DNA of 23,139 nt from Bacillota bacterium (GTDB lineage: Bacteria > Bacillota > Clostridia > Lachnospirales > Lachnospiraceae), in contig JAEZRJ010000020.1 of NCBI GenBank assembly GCA_023412855.1, positions 1 through 23,139 on the forward strand, in the 5' to 3' direction. How positions within the stretch are numbered: the stretch's first letter is position 1; each line of letters opens with the position of its first letter. The translations under genes were made by a program, and so were the position numbers. Shown piece by piece: positions 1 through 7,520 of the stretch. The notes beneath the pieces are model-generated. The model did not search any database, was not told where the DNA came from, and saw only the letters and a list, made by a program, of their open reading frames with translations.

Positions 1-1
1 A

Positions 2-193
2 TATAATAATAACAGAACTGATGGTGTTAGAACTGACGGCAGTGGAAACAGGCCGTATAATAACAACAGAACTGACGGCAGTGCAAACAGACCGTATAAT
101 AATAACAGGACTGACGGCGGCGGAAACAGACCGTATAATAACAACAGAACTGACGGCAGCGGAAACAGACCGTACAATAATAACAGAACTGAC
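2..193 (+). repeat. 39-bp tandem repeats inside the infB linker
   Basis: Three complete 39-bp units (56-94, 95-133, 134-172) encode YNNNRTDG(S/G)(G/A)NRP. A partial unit at 173-193 and a longer variant at 2-55, with an extra five-residue RTDGV block, flank them. Unit changes are mostly silent or Ser/Gly and Gly/Ala swaps. The array may continue upstream of the window. Because 39 is a multiple of three, the repeats also keep another frame open (21-410), which is not a gene. Confidence 0.9.
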
Positions 194-2332
194 AATCGGA
201 GCGATAATAGAAATGATAACCGGGGAACGAATCGCCCTCCTTATGGAGGTAATCAGGAGAATCAAGGTGATAGGCGCAATTATTCTTCTAATACAAGGGG
301 CAATAGGACTTTTAACAATAATGAAGGCGGTGGAAGAGGCAATGCAGGGCCGGACAATAAGTTCAGAAAAGCTGCGCCTGCCAAAGGCTTTGTGCCGGAA
401 AGCCCGGTAAAGGAGACTGAAAAGCACAGAGATGAAGAGAAGCGCAGAATCAGTCAGGAAAAGGATAAGCGTTCCAAAAAAGATTTTATTTACGAAGAGG
501 ATGTAAAAACGCTGAACAAAAATAAGGCCGGGAGGTTCATCAAACCGGAAAAGAGGGCAGAAGATGCAAAGGAAGAGCAGATTAAAGTAATTACAGTGCC
601 GGAATCCATCACGATTAAAGATTTTGCGGATAAAATGAAACTGCAGCCCTCTGCCATCATTAAAAAACTGTTCCTTCAGGGCCAGATCGTAACGGTGAAT
701 TCAGAGCTTTCCTTTGAAGAGGCAGAAAATATTGCGATCGAATACGATATTATCTGCGAAAGAGAGGTAAAAGTTGACGTCATCGAAGAACTGTTAAAGG
801 AAGAAGACGAAAAAGAGGAAGAATTGGCTACAAGGCCTCCTGTCATATGCGTTATGGGTCATGTCGACCACGGAAAGACTTCGCTGTTAGATGCTATCCG
901 TAAGACCAATGTGATCGATAAGGAAGCCGGCGGCATTACACAGCACATCGGTGCCTATACGGTAAATGTTAACGGTCAGAAGATTACTTTCCTCGATACG
1001 CCGGGCCATGAGGCCTTTACCGCAATGCGTATGCGAGGGGCGAATTCTACGGATATCGCTATACTCGTAGTTGCGGCGGACGACGGCGTAATGCCTCAGA
1101 CAGTAGAGGCAATCAACCATGCGAAGGCGGCAGGTATCGAAATTATCGTGGCTGTCAACAAGATAGATAAACCCAGTGCGAATATGGACCGTGTAAAGCA
1201 GGAAATGACAGAATACGAATTGATTCCTGTAGATTGGGGCGGAACAACAGAATTCGTACCCGTTTCTGCAAAGTCAGGGGAGGGTATCGATACGCTGTTA
1301 GAAACCATCCTGCTTACGGCAGAAATTCTGGAGCTTAAGGCAAACCCTGAAAGACGTGCAAGAGGTCTCGTCATCGAGGCGGAATTGGATAAGGGAAGAG
1401 GTCCGGTTGCCACTGTGCTGGTACAAAAAGGTACGCTTTATGTAGGAGATTTTATTTCCGCAGGAGCATGTCACGGTAAAGTAAGGGCTATGATTGACGA
1501 TAAGGGAAGAAGGGTAAAAGAAGCGCTTCCTTCCACTCCGGTAGAAATTTTAGGACTTTCCGACGTGCCCAGCGCAGGAGAAGTGTTCATTGCTCACGAA
1601 AACGATAAGACTGCAAAAACTTATGCAGAAACCTATCTTTCTCAGAATAAAGAAAAGATGCTTGAGGATACTAAGGCCAAGATGTCTCTTGATGATCTCT
1701 TTACGAAGATTCAGGCAGGCAATTTGAAGGAACTCAACCTGATCGTAAAGGCCGACGTACAAGGAAGCGTGGAAGCAGTAAAGCAGAGTCTTCTCAAGCT
1801 TTCCAACGACGAAGTGGTAGTAAAATGTATTCATGGCGGCGTAGGTGCTATCAACGAGTCGGATGTATCGCTGGCATCAGCTTCGCAGGCAATCATCATC
1901 GGCTTCAACGTCAGACCGGATGCTATGGCTAAGACCATATCGGAGAGGGAAGGCGTAGATATCAGACTTTATAAGGTCATTTATCAGGCGATAGAGGATA
2001 TTGAGGCGGCGATGAAGGGCATGTTAGACCCCGTATTCGAAGAGAAGGTAATCGGCCATGCAGAGGTGCGCCAGATATTCAAAGCATCAGCAATCGGTAA
2101 TATTGCCGGCTCTTATGTGCTGGACGGCATGTTCAAAAGAGACTGCAAGGTTCGCGTTACGAGAGCGGGCGAGCAGATCTTCGAAGGCGAGCTGGCTTCT
2201 CTTAAGAGATTCAAGGACGATGTCAAGGAAGTAAAAGCCGGATTCGAGTGCGGTCTTGTATTTGAAAGCTTCGACCAGATACAGGAGTTGGATATCGTAG
2301 AGGCTTATATTATGGTAGAGGTACCCCGTTAA
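2..2332 (+). CDS. infB: Translation initiation factor IF-2 (5' end outside window)
   Basis: IF-2 is the GTPase that brings initiator fMet-tRNA to the 30S P site and promotes 50S joining. The frame is open from base 2, so the gene starts upstream; the GTG at 392 is internal. About 776 residues are visible. The first ~130 are an Asn/Arg/Gly-rich linker with tandem 13-residue units, followed by a charged Lys/Glu stretch, the IF-2N-like segment (VPESITIKDFADKMKL), then the G domain: GHVDHGKT (bases 857-880), DTPGHEAF (from 995), NKID (1157-1168) and SAKSG. Domains II, III and the fMet-tRNA-binding C-terminal domain follow and the protein ends normally (IVEAYIMVEVPR). It heads the infB-rbfA-DHH-truB-ribF series; nusA and ylxR-type genes are expected just upstream. 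Identity is certain from motifs; only the N-terminus is missing. Confidence 0.98.
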   Translation, partial: YNNNRTDGVRTDGSGNRPYNNNRTDGSANRPYNNNRTDGGGNRPYNNNRTDGSGNRPYNNNRTDNRSDNRNDNRGTNRPPYGGNQENQGDRRNYSSNTRGNRTFNNNEGGGRGNAGPDNKFRKAAPAKGFVPESPVKETEKHRDEEKRRISQEKDKRSKKDFIYEEDVKTLNKNKAGRFIKPEKRAEDAKEEQIKVITVPESITIKDFADKMKLQPSAIIKKLFLQGQIVTVNSELSFEEAENIAIEYDIICEREVKVDVIEELLKEEDEKEEELATRPPVICVMGHVDHGKTSLLDAIRKTNVIDKEAGGITQHIGAYTVNVNGQKITFLDTPGHEAFTAMRMRGANSTDIAILVVAADDGVMPQTVEAINHAKAAGIEIIVAVNKIDKPSANMDRVKQEMTEYELIPVDWGGTTEFVPVSAKSGEGIDTLLETILLTAEILELKANPERRARGLVIEAELDKGRGPVATVLVQKGTLYVGDFISAGACHGKVRAMIDDKGRRVKEALPSTPVEILGLSDVPSAGEVFIAHENDKTAKTYAETYLSQNKEKMLEDTKAKMSLDDLFTKIQAGNLKELNLIVKADVQGSVEAVKQSLLKLSNDEVVVKCIHGGVGAINESDVSLASASQAIIIGFNVRPDAMAKTISEREGVDIRLYKVIYQAIEDIEAAMKGMLDPVFEEKVIGHAEVRQIFKASAIGNIAGSYVLDGMFKRDCKVRVTRAGEQIFEGELASLKRFKDDVKEVKAGFECGLVFESFDQIQELDIVEAYIMVEVPR

Positions 2333-2379
2333 GGTGTTTTATATTTGGCGCGGTACGGCCTTGAAAGAAATGGATGTTA

Positions 2380-2437
2380 GTGTGAAAAATGAATTTTTTA
2401 CACGCAAATTTGTGCCTGCGGCCCAAAGTTTGCAGGC
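2380..2437 (+). other. Two hairpins in the infB-rbfA spacer
   Basis: The 117-nt gap after infB holds two inverted repeats. The first pairs GTGTGAAAAA (2380-2389) with TTTTTTACAC (2394-2403) around a TGAA loop. The second pairs GCCTGC (2414-2419) with GCAGGC (2432-2437). Neither ends in a U-run placed like a classical terminator, and rbfA starts 24 nt after the second, so a processing or translation-modulating role is possible. The pairing is seen; any function is inference. Confidence 0.45.
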
Positions 2438-2461
2438 TATGAAAAAGGCATGGTTATTGAT

Positions 2462-2833
2462 ATGAGAAAAAATAGTTTAAAGAATACACGGATCAACGGG
2501 GAAGTGCAGAGAGCTTTGGCTGAAATCATACGCGGCGGAATCAAGGACCCGCGTATCAGCCCGCTTACCTCAGTGGTATCGGTGGAAGTGTCTCCAGACT
2601 TAAAGACATGCAAGGCATGGATCAGCGTGCTGGGAGAGGATGAGGCACTGAAAAGCACGCTGGCTGGCTTAAAAAGTGCGAGCGGCTATATTAAGAACCA
2701 GCTGGCGAAAGAAATCAATCTGAGAAATACGCCGGAAATCACTTTTATTATGGACCAGTCCATCGCTTACGGCGTGAACATGTCCAAACTGATCGACGAA
2801 GTAAACAAGGACGGCGGCAAAGAAGAGGAATAA
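2462..2833 (+). CDS. rbfA: Ribosome-binding factor A
   Basis: RbfA binds the immature 30S subunit near the 5' end of 16S rRNA and is needed for late 30S maturation and cold growth. The protein reads MRKNSLKNTRINGEVQRALA and continues through IIRGGIKDPRISPLTSVVSVEVSPDLKTCKAWISVLG, the typical RbfA KH-like fold; about 123 residues is the normal family length. An in-frame ATG at 2450 would add MVID, but the AAAGG at 2445-2448 sits only one base in front of it, whereas MRKNS is the usual family start, so 2462 is preferred. It lies between infB and the DHH phosphoesterase, the standard Gram-positive order, and is probably cotranscribed with them. Confidence 0.95.
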   Translation: MRKNSLKNTRINGEVQRALAEIIRGGIKDPRISPLTSVVSVEVSPDLKTCKAWISVLGEDEALKSTLAGLKSASGYIKNQLAKEINLRNTPEITFIMDQSIAYGVNMSKLIDEVNKDGGKEEE

Positions 2834-2848
2834 GGGGTAAATGTTTGA

Positions 2849-2870
2849 CTTCCGCCTGTGTAGGCGGAGG
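2849..2870 (+). promoter_or_regulatory. Hairpin covering the ribosome site of the DHH gene
   Basis: TCCGCC (2851-2856) pairs with GGCGGA (2863-2868) over a TGTGTA loop; a G-U and a C-G pair extend it to 2849-2870. The 3' arm contains the GGAGG of the purine-rich stretch in front of the start at 2884, although a second G-rich tract (2871-2877) stays unpaired. It might tune translation of the downstream gene. Pairing is visible; effect is inferred. Confidence 0.35.
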
Positions 2871-2883
2871 AAGGGGGCGGACG

Positions 2884-3843
2884 ATGAAAATTTCAGAAGA
2901 AGTAAAGGGAGCGCAGACTATTGGCATCAGCGGCCATATCAGACCTGACGGAGATTGCGTCGGCTCCTGCGTGGCTTTATATATGTATTTAAAAAAAGAA
3001 TTTCCTAAGGCACAGGTGGAGGTGTTTCTGGAGCAGCCACCGGAGGTTTTTGATTGCCTCGGGGCCGTGAAAGAAATCCGGACTGATTTTAAGACACAGG
3101 TGGAACAATTCGATGCTTTTATTGCTCTCGATACGGTGAAAGAACGTATGGGAGAGGCGGAGCAGCTTTTTGACAATGCGGTTAAGAAGATAAATATCGA
3201 CCACCATATCAGTAACAAAGGCTGCGGCGGCACGAATTATATCGATGCGCAGGCCAGTTCCACCAGCGAATTGATTTACAAGGTATTAGATGAAGAAAAG
3301 CTGGATGAAGAAATCGCTAAGGCGATTTATATCGGTATCATACACGATACGGGAGTCTTTAATTATTCCAATACTACGCCGGACGCGCTTGCAATAGCAT
3401 CTAAGCTGATTTCCTTTGGCTTCGATTTTTCTGAAATCATAGAAAAGACCTTTTATGAAAAGACCTATGTGCAGAACCTTCTGCTGGGGCGTGCGCTTTT
3501 GGAAAGTATTACATTCATGGACGGGAAATGCATTGTCAGCGCGATACATCAGAGAACCCTTGCTTTTTATCATGCGGACTCTAAAGACCTGGAAGGTATC
3601 GTGAGCCAACTTAATCATACGGAGGGTGTGGAGTGCACCATTTTCATGTATCAGACGGGTATGATGGAATACAAAGTAAGCCTGCGTTCGAAGGGAATGG
3701 TAGACGTAGCGCAGATTGCTGTATTTTTTGGCGGCGGTGGGCATGTGCGGGCTGCAGGCTGTACGATGAACGGTACTTTTCATGATGTAGTGAATAATCT
3801 TTCTCTGCATATTGAAAAAGAATTACAGAAGAACATGAAATAA
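2884..3843 (+). CDS. nrnA: DHH/DHHA1 phosphoesterase, NrnA-like (oligoribonuclease/pAp phosphatase)
   Basis: The family hydrolyses nano-RNAs (2-5 nt), 3'-phosphoadenosine 5'-phosphate and, in some members, linear or cyclic dinucleotides. The 319-residue protein has motif I GHIRPDGDCVGS (residues 17-28), a metal-binding Asp in FIALDT (Asp83), the DHH signature NIDHH (104-108), GIIHDTG, and a C-terminal DHHA1 domain with the glycine-rich FGGGGHVRAAG. The start is the ATG at 2884 behind a strong G-rich ribosome site; the open frame extends back to a TTG at 2845, but that extension lies in the leader hairpin. Its place between rbfA and truB is the classic Firmicutes position, next to RNA-processing genes and not far from pnp, which produces short oligonucleotides that such an enzyme finishes. 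Exact substrate preference cannot be told from sequence. Confidence 0.93.
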   Translation: MKISEEVKGAQTIGISGHIRPDGDCVGSCVALYMYLKKEFPKAQVEVFLEQPPEVFDCLGAVKEIRTDFKTQVEQFDAFIALDTVKERMGEAEQLFDNAVKKINIDHHISNKGCGGTNYIDAQASSTSELIYKVLDEEKLDEEIAKAIYIGIIHDTGVFNYSNTTPDALAIASKLISFGFDFSEIIEKTFYEKTYVQNLLLGRALLESITFMDGKCIVSAIHQRTLAFYHADSKDLEGIVSQLNHTEGVECTIFMYQTGMMEYKVSLRSKGMVDVAQIAVFFGGGGHVRAAGCTMNGTFHDVVNNLSLHIEKELQKNMK

Positions 3844-3871
3844 AAGATGCAAAAGACAGTGGAGAGGGAAG

Positions 3872-4774
3872 ATGTATAACGGAATTATCAATGTATATAA
3901 AGAGGCAGGATTTACCTCCCACGACGTAGTGGCGAAGCTTCGCGGAATATTAAAGCAGAAGAAGATCGGACATACCGGAACGCTGGACCCGGATGCGGTA
4001 GGAGTGCTCCCGGTATGCCTTGGGAGCGCTACGAAGCTGTGCGATATGCTTACGGATAAGAGCAAGGAATATCGGACGGAATTTCTGCTCGGAAGAGTAA
4101 CAGATACGCAGGATATTTCGGGTAAGGTCCTTTCGGAAGAGCCGGTGGACGTTACCGTATTACAGACGGAGGAGGCGATCTTGTCCTTTGTCGGGGCGTA
4201 TGATCAGGTTCCGCCCATGTATTCTGCCATTAAAGTAAACGGAAAGAAGCTGTACCAGCTTGCACGCGAAGGCAAGGAAGTCGAGAGGAAAGCAAGGCCG
4301 GTACACATTGATTATATAACAATAAAAAGTATAGAGCTTCCTAAGGCTGCTATGACGGTAGGATGCTCCAAGGGTACCTACATCAGGACTCTATGCCATG
4401 ACATCGGTCAGAAGCTGGGATGCGGCGCCGTGATGACACACCTGGAGAGGACACGTGCCGGAGGTTTTGTTTTGACAGATGCTATGATGCTTGGCGATAT
4501 AGAAAAGGCCGCAGGGCAGGGAACGATAGGAAACTACATACTTCCGGTGGACGAAGTCTTTAAAGATTATAAAGCGGTAACGGTAGAGGAAAAGTTTAAG
4601 AAGCTAATCGATAACGGGAACTCTTTTTACGCTGACATGCTGACTAAGGCTGACGCATACGGGGATAAAGAGACGGTGCGGGTGTACGGCGGCGAAGGAA
4701 AGTTTTACGGTATATATGAATATTGTTCACAAGAGGAGCGGTTTGCTCCCGTGAAAATGTTTTTGGAGAAATAA
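3872..4774 (+). CDS. truB: tRNA pseudouridine-55 synthase
   Basis: TruB isomerises U55 in the T-loop of nearly all tRNAs and also acts as a tRNA chaperone. The protein (300 residues) opens with MYNGIINVYKEAGFTSHDVV and has the catalytic motif HTGTLDPDAVGVLPVCLG, in which Asp39 is the nucleophile. It also has MYSAIKVNGKKLYQLAREG and KGTYIRTLCHDIG, both signatures of this pseudouridine synthase family. A GGAGAGGGA ribosome site precedes the ATG. The stop is followed one base later by the ribF start, so translation of the two is probably coupled. Length and motifs are normal; no defects seen. Confidence 0.97.
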   Translation: MYNGIINVYKEAGFTSHDVVAKLRGILKQKKIGHTGTLDPDAVGVLPVCLGSATKLCDMLTDKSKEYRTEFLLGRVTDTQDISGKVLSEEPVDVTVLQTEEAILSFVGAYDQVPPMYSAIKVNGKKLYQLAREGKEVERKARPVHIDYITIKSIELPKAAMTVGCSKGTYIRTLCHDIGQKLGCGAVMTHLERTRAGGFVLTDAMMLGDIEKAAGQGTIGNYILPVDEVFKDYKAVTVEEKFKKLIDNGNSFYADMLTKADAYGDKETVRVYGGEGKFYGIYEYCSQEERFAPVKMFLEK

Positions 4775-4775
4775 A

Positions 4776-5699
4776 ATGCAAATTATTCAAGGAACGACAG
4801 AATTCGAGTTGAGTGGAAAGAGCGCAGTTTCCATAGGTAAGTTCGACGGTATCCATTTGGGGCATCAGAAACTGCTTGGCAATATATTAGAGCAGAAGGA
4901 ACAAGGTCAGAAAGCGGTTGTTTTTACCTTCGATCCCCCGCCATCCGTACTTTTTGGAAGGGCGGATGACAGGGAACTGATGACGAAGAAGGAAAAGAGA
5001 ACGGCCTTTGAGCGGATGGGTATCGATGTGCTCATAGAATTTCCCCTGACAATGCAGACTGCCGCTACTTTGCCTGAGGATTTCATTGAAGACATTCTGG
5101 TGAAGAAGCTCCATGCCGAATACATAGCAGCGGGACCTGACGTGTCTTTCGGCGATAAGGGAGCCGGAAATTATATGCTCCTTCGTTCCATGGCAGGGCG
5201 TTTTGGATATCAGGTGGAGATTATCGATAAGATTTACTTTAACGGACGGGAAATTAGTTCCACTTACGTGCGGGAGGAATTAGAGAAAGGCAATATGGAA
5301 ACGGTGGCGAAGCTGCTGGGCGCTCCTTATGGTATAAACGAGACGATAGCCCACGGAAACAGTTTCGGCAGAACAATCGGAATGCCTACGGCAAATCTCC
5401 TGCCTTCTGCGGTTAAGCTATTGCCCCCGAGAGGGGTCTATTATTCCGAAGTATTCATAAAAGAAAGGAAATATGCCGGGATAACGAATATTGGCTACAA
5501 GCCCACAGTAAGCGATATGGGACAGATGGGTGTGGAAACCTTTATTTATGAATTCGACGAGGATATTTACGGAGAAGAGATGATGGTAAGGCTGCTTTCT
5601 TATAAGAGGCCTGAGCAGAAATTTGATGGCAAGGACGCTTTAAAGGAGCAGATGATGAAGGATATCGAAGAAGGAAAAGTATTTCATTTCGGATACTGA
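4776..5699 (+). CDS. ribF: Bifunctional riboflavin kinase / FAD synthetase
   Basis: RibF phosphorylates riboflavin to FMN and adenylylates FMN to FAD. The 307-residue protein has an N-terminal nucleotidyltransferase domain (about 1-180) with SIGKFDGIHLGHQKLL, TFDPPPSVLF and the GPDVSFGDKGAGN loop, and ISSTYVREEL. The C-terminal flavokinase domain (about 185-305) has GNSFGRTIGMPTANL, RGVYYSEV, ITNIGYKPTV and ETFIYEFDEDIYGEEM. The ATG follows the truB stop by one base, with GGAG inside the truB 3' end as ribosome site. It is the last gene of this series, since a terminator follows at 5755. No FMN riboswitch was recognised in front of it, as expected for an internal operon gene. Confidence 0.97.
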   Translation: MQIIQGTTEFELSGKSAVSIGKFDGIHLGHQKLLGNILEQKEQGQKAVVFTFDPPPSVLFGRADDRELMTKKEKRTAFERMGIDVLIEFPLTMQTAATLPEDFIEDILVKKLHAEYIAAGPDVSFGDKGAGNYMLLRSMAGRFGYQVEIIDKIYFNGREISSTYVREELEKGNMETVAKLLGAPYGINETIAHGNSFGRTIGMPTANLLPSAVKLLPPRGVYYSEVFIKERKYAGITNIGYKPTVSDMGQMGVETFIYEFDEDIYGEEMMVRLLSYKRPEQKFDGKDALKEQMMKDIEEGKVFHFGY

Positions 5700-5754
5700 A
5701 CCTTGTGCCCTCAAGGGACAGCCATGTTTAAAAGGGCAATACAGAAAAATGTAG

Positions 5755-5793
5755 AAAAAGCGCGAACACTTCCAAAGTTTCCCGCTTTTTTTT
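5755..5793 (+). terminator. Rho-independent terminator after ribF
   Basis: AAAAAGCG (5755-5762) pairs with CGCTTTTT (5783-5790), an inner GAA/TTC pair extends the stem, and the T-run continues to 5793. It closes the infB-ribF transcription unit and lies just in front of the next promoter. Confidence 0.8.
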
Positions 5794-5795
5794 AT

Positions 5796-5824
5796 TTGAC
5801 AGCAGTATTCTCTATTGTTATAAT
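5796..5824 (+). promoter_or_regulatory. Consensus sigma-A promoter for the NlpC/P60 gene
   Basis: A perfect TTGACA (5796-5801), a 17-bp spacer and a perfect TATAAT (5819-5824) lie 48 bp before the start codon. The -35 box begins three bases after the terminator T-run. Such a match predicts strong constitutive transcription during growth. Confidence 0.9.
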
Positions 5825-5872
5825 AACCCTGTAATATATTTAATAATTTCGTAATATATCACGGAGGTTTTC

Positions 5873-7045
5873 ATGAAATATAAACTAACGGGCATTGCCA
5901 GCATGTGTATAACAGGAATGATTTTACTGCAGAATACTCCGGTACATGCGATAGAAGGAAGTGAAGCTCTGGAGAAGCTATTTGTATCGAAGGAGGTTTC
6001 GTCTGTCGTAAACGATGAACTGGGAACGAATTATGCCATAGCGGAGAGCATGGCGGCGTCCAGTGTGCTGAAGTCGAAGGCAGTTGCGGTCACGGAACCG
6101 ATAAAGGAATCAATAGCACAGCCGGTAGGAGCAGCAGTCTTGCTGGAAGCAGAAAAGACGCAGGCGGAATATATCGCTGCAGCGGATGATGCTCAGGGAG
6201 CGCTCTGGGGATATACGAATCTCGGCATTTCTAATGTGGATAATAATTTGAATATCAGACAGACGCCTGCGGATGACGGAAAGCTGGTAGGGAAGCTTCC
6301 GAAGAACGCGGCCTGTGAAATCATAAAGAACGAAGGAGAATGGACGCTTATCAAGTCTGGAAAGGTAGAGGGCTATGTGAAGAGCGAATTCCTATTGGAC
6401 GGCTGGAATGCGAAAAAACGTGCGAATGAAGCTATGGCTGTAGTTGCGGTAGTCAATACCGACAGTTTAAAGGTCAGAGAAAAGCCGAATACGGACTGTG
6501 AGGTAATTACCATGGTTCCTCAGGGAGAAGAACTGGATGTGGTTGCAGTCGAGGGCGACTGGGTTAAGGTTCTGATTGACGATGAGGAAAATTATGTTGC
6601 GGCGGAATATGTCAGCGTGGAGGAGAAGCTTGCAAAAGCCATTACGATGACTGAGCTGTTATATGGACAAGGCGTGTCCGACATTCGTGTGGATTTGTGC
6701 CAATATGCGAAGCAGTTTGTGGGAAATCCTTATGTATGGGGAGGAACGAGTCTGACCAAGGGTACGGATTGTTCCGGATTCGTGCTCAGCGTATTTAAAA
6801 ACTTCGGCATCTCTTTGCCTAGAAATTCAGGCTCACAAGCGGGAGCAGGGACGAAAATATCCATCTCCGAAGCTCAGCCCGGCGATTTGATTTTCTATGC
6901 GAAAGGCGGCAGCATCAATCATGTGGCACTGTATATCGGCGGAGGCCAGGTGGTGCATGCCAGCAGCCCGAAGACAGGAATTAAGATTTCCAAATATAAC
7001 TATCGGACCCCTGCAAAAATAGTACGGGTTTTGCCCCAAAATTGA
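5873..7045 (+). CDS. Secreted SH3b-NlpC/P60 peptidoglycan endopeptidase
   Basis: This is a predicted exported cell-wall hydrolase, likely cutting the gamma-D-Glu to diamino-acid bond of peptide stems. The 390-residue protein begins with a signal peptide (MKYKLTGIASMCITGMILLQ, probable cleavage after PVHA). After a ~90-residue Ala/Glu-rich linker come two bacterial SH3 domains (about 115-180, with LNIRQTP, and 190-250, with LKVREKPNTD). The C-terminal NlpC/P60 domain (about 270-390) has NPYVWGG, DCSGF with catalytic Cys300, NHVALYIG with His350 and VVHASS with His362, so the triad is intact. A CGGAGG ribosome site precedes ATG 5873. It has its own strong promoter and the rpsO promoter follows at once, so it is probably monocistronic. 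Substrate and physiological role (growth, separation or sporulation) cannot be read from sequence. Confidence 0.93.
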   Translation: MKYKLTGIASMCITGMILLQNTPVHAIEGSEALEKLFVSKEVSSVVNDELGTNYAIAESMAASSVLKSKAVAVTEPIKESIAQPVGAAVLLEAEKTQAEYIAAADDAQGALWGYTNLGISNVDNNLNIRQTPADDGKLVGKLPKNAACEIIKNEGEWTLIKSGKVEGYVKSEFLLDGWNAKKRANEAMAVVAVVNTDSLKVREKPNTDCEVITMVPQGEELDVVAVEGDWVKVLIDDEENYVAAEYVSVEEKLAKAITMTELLYGQGVSDIRVDLCQYAKQFVGNPYVWGGTSLTKGTDCSGFVLSVFKNFGISLPRNSGSQAGAGTKISISEAQPGDLIFYAKGGSINHVALYIGGGQVVHASSPKTGIKISKYNYRTPAKIVRVLPQN

Positions 7046-7054
7046 TTTGTGGTG

Positions 7055-7083
7055 TTTACATGAAGAATAAAATGTGTTAAAAT
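7055..7083 (+). promoter_or_regulatory. Sigma-A promoter for rpsO
   Basis: TTTACA (7055-7060), 17-bp spacer, TAAAAT (7078-7083), starting nine bases after the upstream stop codon. Transcription would begin near 7090, giving a leader of about 85 nt before rpsO. Confidence 0.75.
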
Positions 7084-7104
7084 AGCAAAGTATGATATGG
7101 AACC

Positions 7105-7146
7105 GATACTCAGATCAGGGACGACTCCGACCCCATCTTAGTATAC
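7105..7146 (+). promoter_or_regulatory. Structured leader of rpsO (candidate S15 autoregulatory site)
   Basis: Within the predicted 85-nt leader, ATACT (7106-7110) pairs with AGTAT (7140-7144), AGAT (7112-7115) with ATCT (7135-7138), and GGG (7118-7120) can pair with CCC (7131-7134), giving a nested helix with small internal loops. S15 represses its own mRNA through leader RNAs in several bacteria, and the structures differ between lineages. The pairing is seen; S15 binding is inference. Confidence 0.5.
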
Positions 7147-7174
7147 GGCGTTAAGACAAGAAGGAGGAAATCAA

Positions 7175-7441
7175 ATGATTTCAAAGGAAAAGAAAACAGC
7201 AATTATTCAGGAATACGCCAGAACAGAAGGCGACACTGGCTCACCGGAGGTACAGATTGCGGTACTTACAGCGAGAATTCAAGAGCTTACAGAGCATTTG
7301 AAGAGCAATACCAAGGACCATCACTCAAGAAGAGGTCTTCTCAAAATGGTTGGACAGAGACGTGGTCTGCTCGGTTATTTGAAGAAAACCGACATTGAGA
7401 GATACCGTTCTTTAATTGAAAGACTCGGAATCAGAAAGTAA
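7175..7441 (+). CDS. rpsO: 30S ribosomal protein S15
   Basis: S15 is a primary 16S rRNA-binding protein of the central domain of the 30S subunit and contacts the 50S in a bridge. The 88-residue sequence is full length, with TEGDTGSPEVQIAVLTARI, the DHHSRRGLL motif and the QRRGLLGYLKK segment typical of S15, ending in ERLGIRK. An AAGGAGGAAA ribosome site lies eight bases before the ATG. It has its own promoter and structured leader and is followed by a terminator-like hairpin before pnp, the conserved rpsO-pnp pairing. Confidence 0.98.
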   Translation: MISKEKKTAIIQEYARTEGDTGSPEVQIAVLTARIQELTEHLKSNTKDHHSRRGLLKMVGQRRGLLGYLKKTDIERYRSLIERLGIRK

Positions 7442-7453
7442 TTATTAAATGGA

Positions 7454-7497
7454 AAAAAGGCGGATACAGACTGATAGGTTGCAGTGTCCGTCTTTTT
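7454..7497 (+). terminator. Terminator-like hairpin after rpsO
   Basis: AAAAAGGCGGATAC (7454-7467) pairs with GTGTCCGTCTTTTT (7484-7497) in a 14-bp stem with two G-U pairs. The T-run is part of the stem. No convincing promoter was found between it and pnp, so some read-through into pnp is likely. Confidence 0.7.
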
Positions 7498-7520
7498 ATG
7501 CGTAAAGCGGTATTTGTTAA

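Noticed and set aside
21..410. Open frame of 129 codons at the window start
   Set aside because: It is the +1 shadow of the infB tandem repeats: the IF-2 frame is open from base 2 through this whole stretch and joins the G domain without a break.
5700..5754. FMN riboswitch or other regulatory RNA around ribF
   Set aside because: Only a tiny CCC/GGG hairpin is visible after the stop codon; none of the conserved RFN-element motifs were seen.
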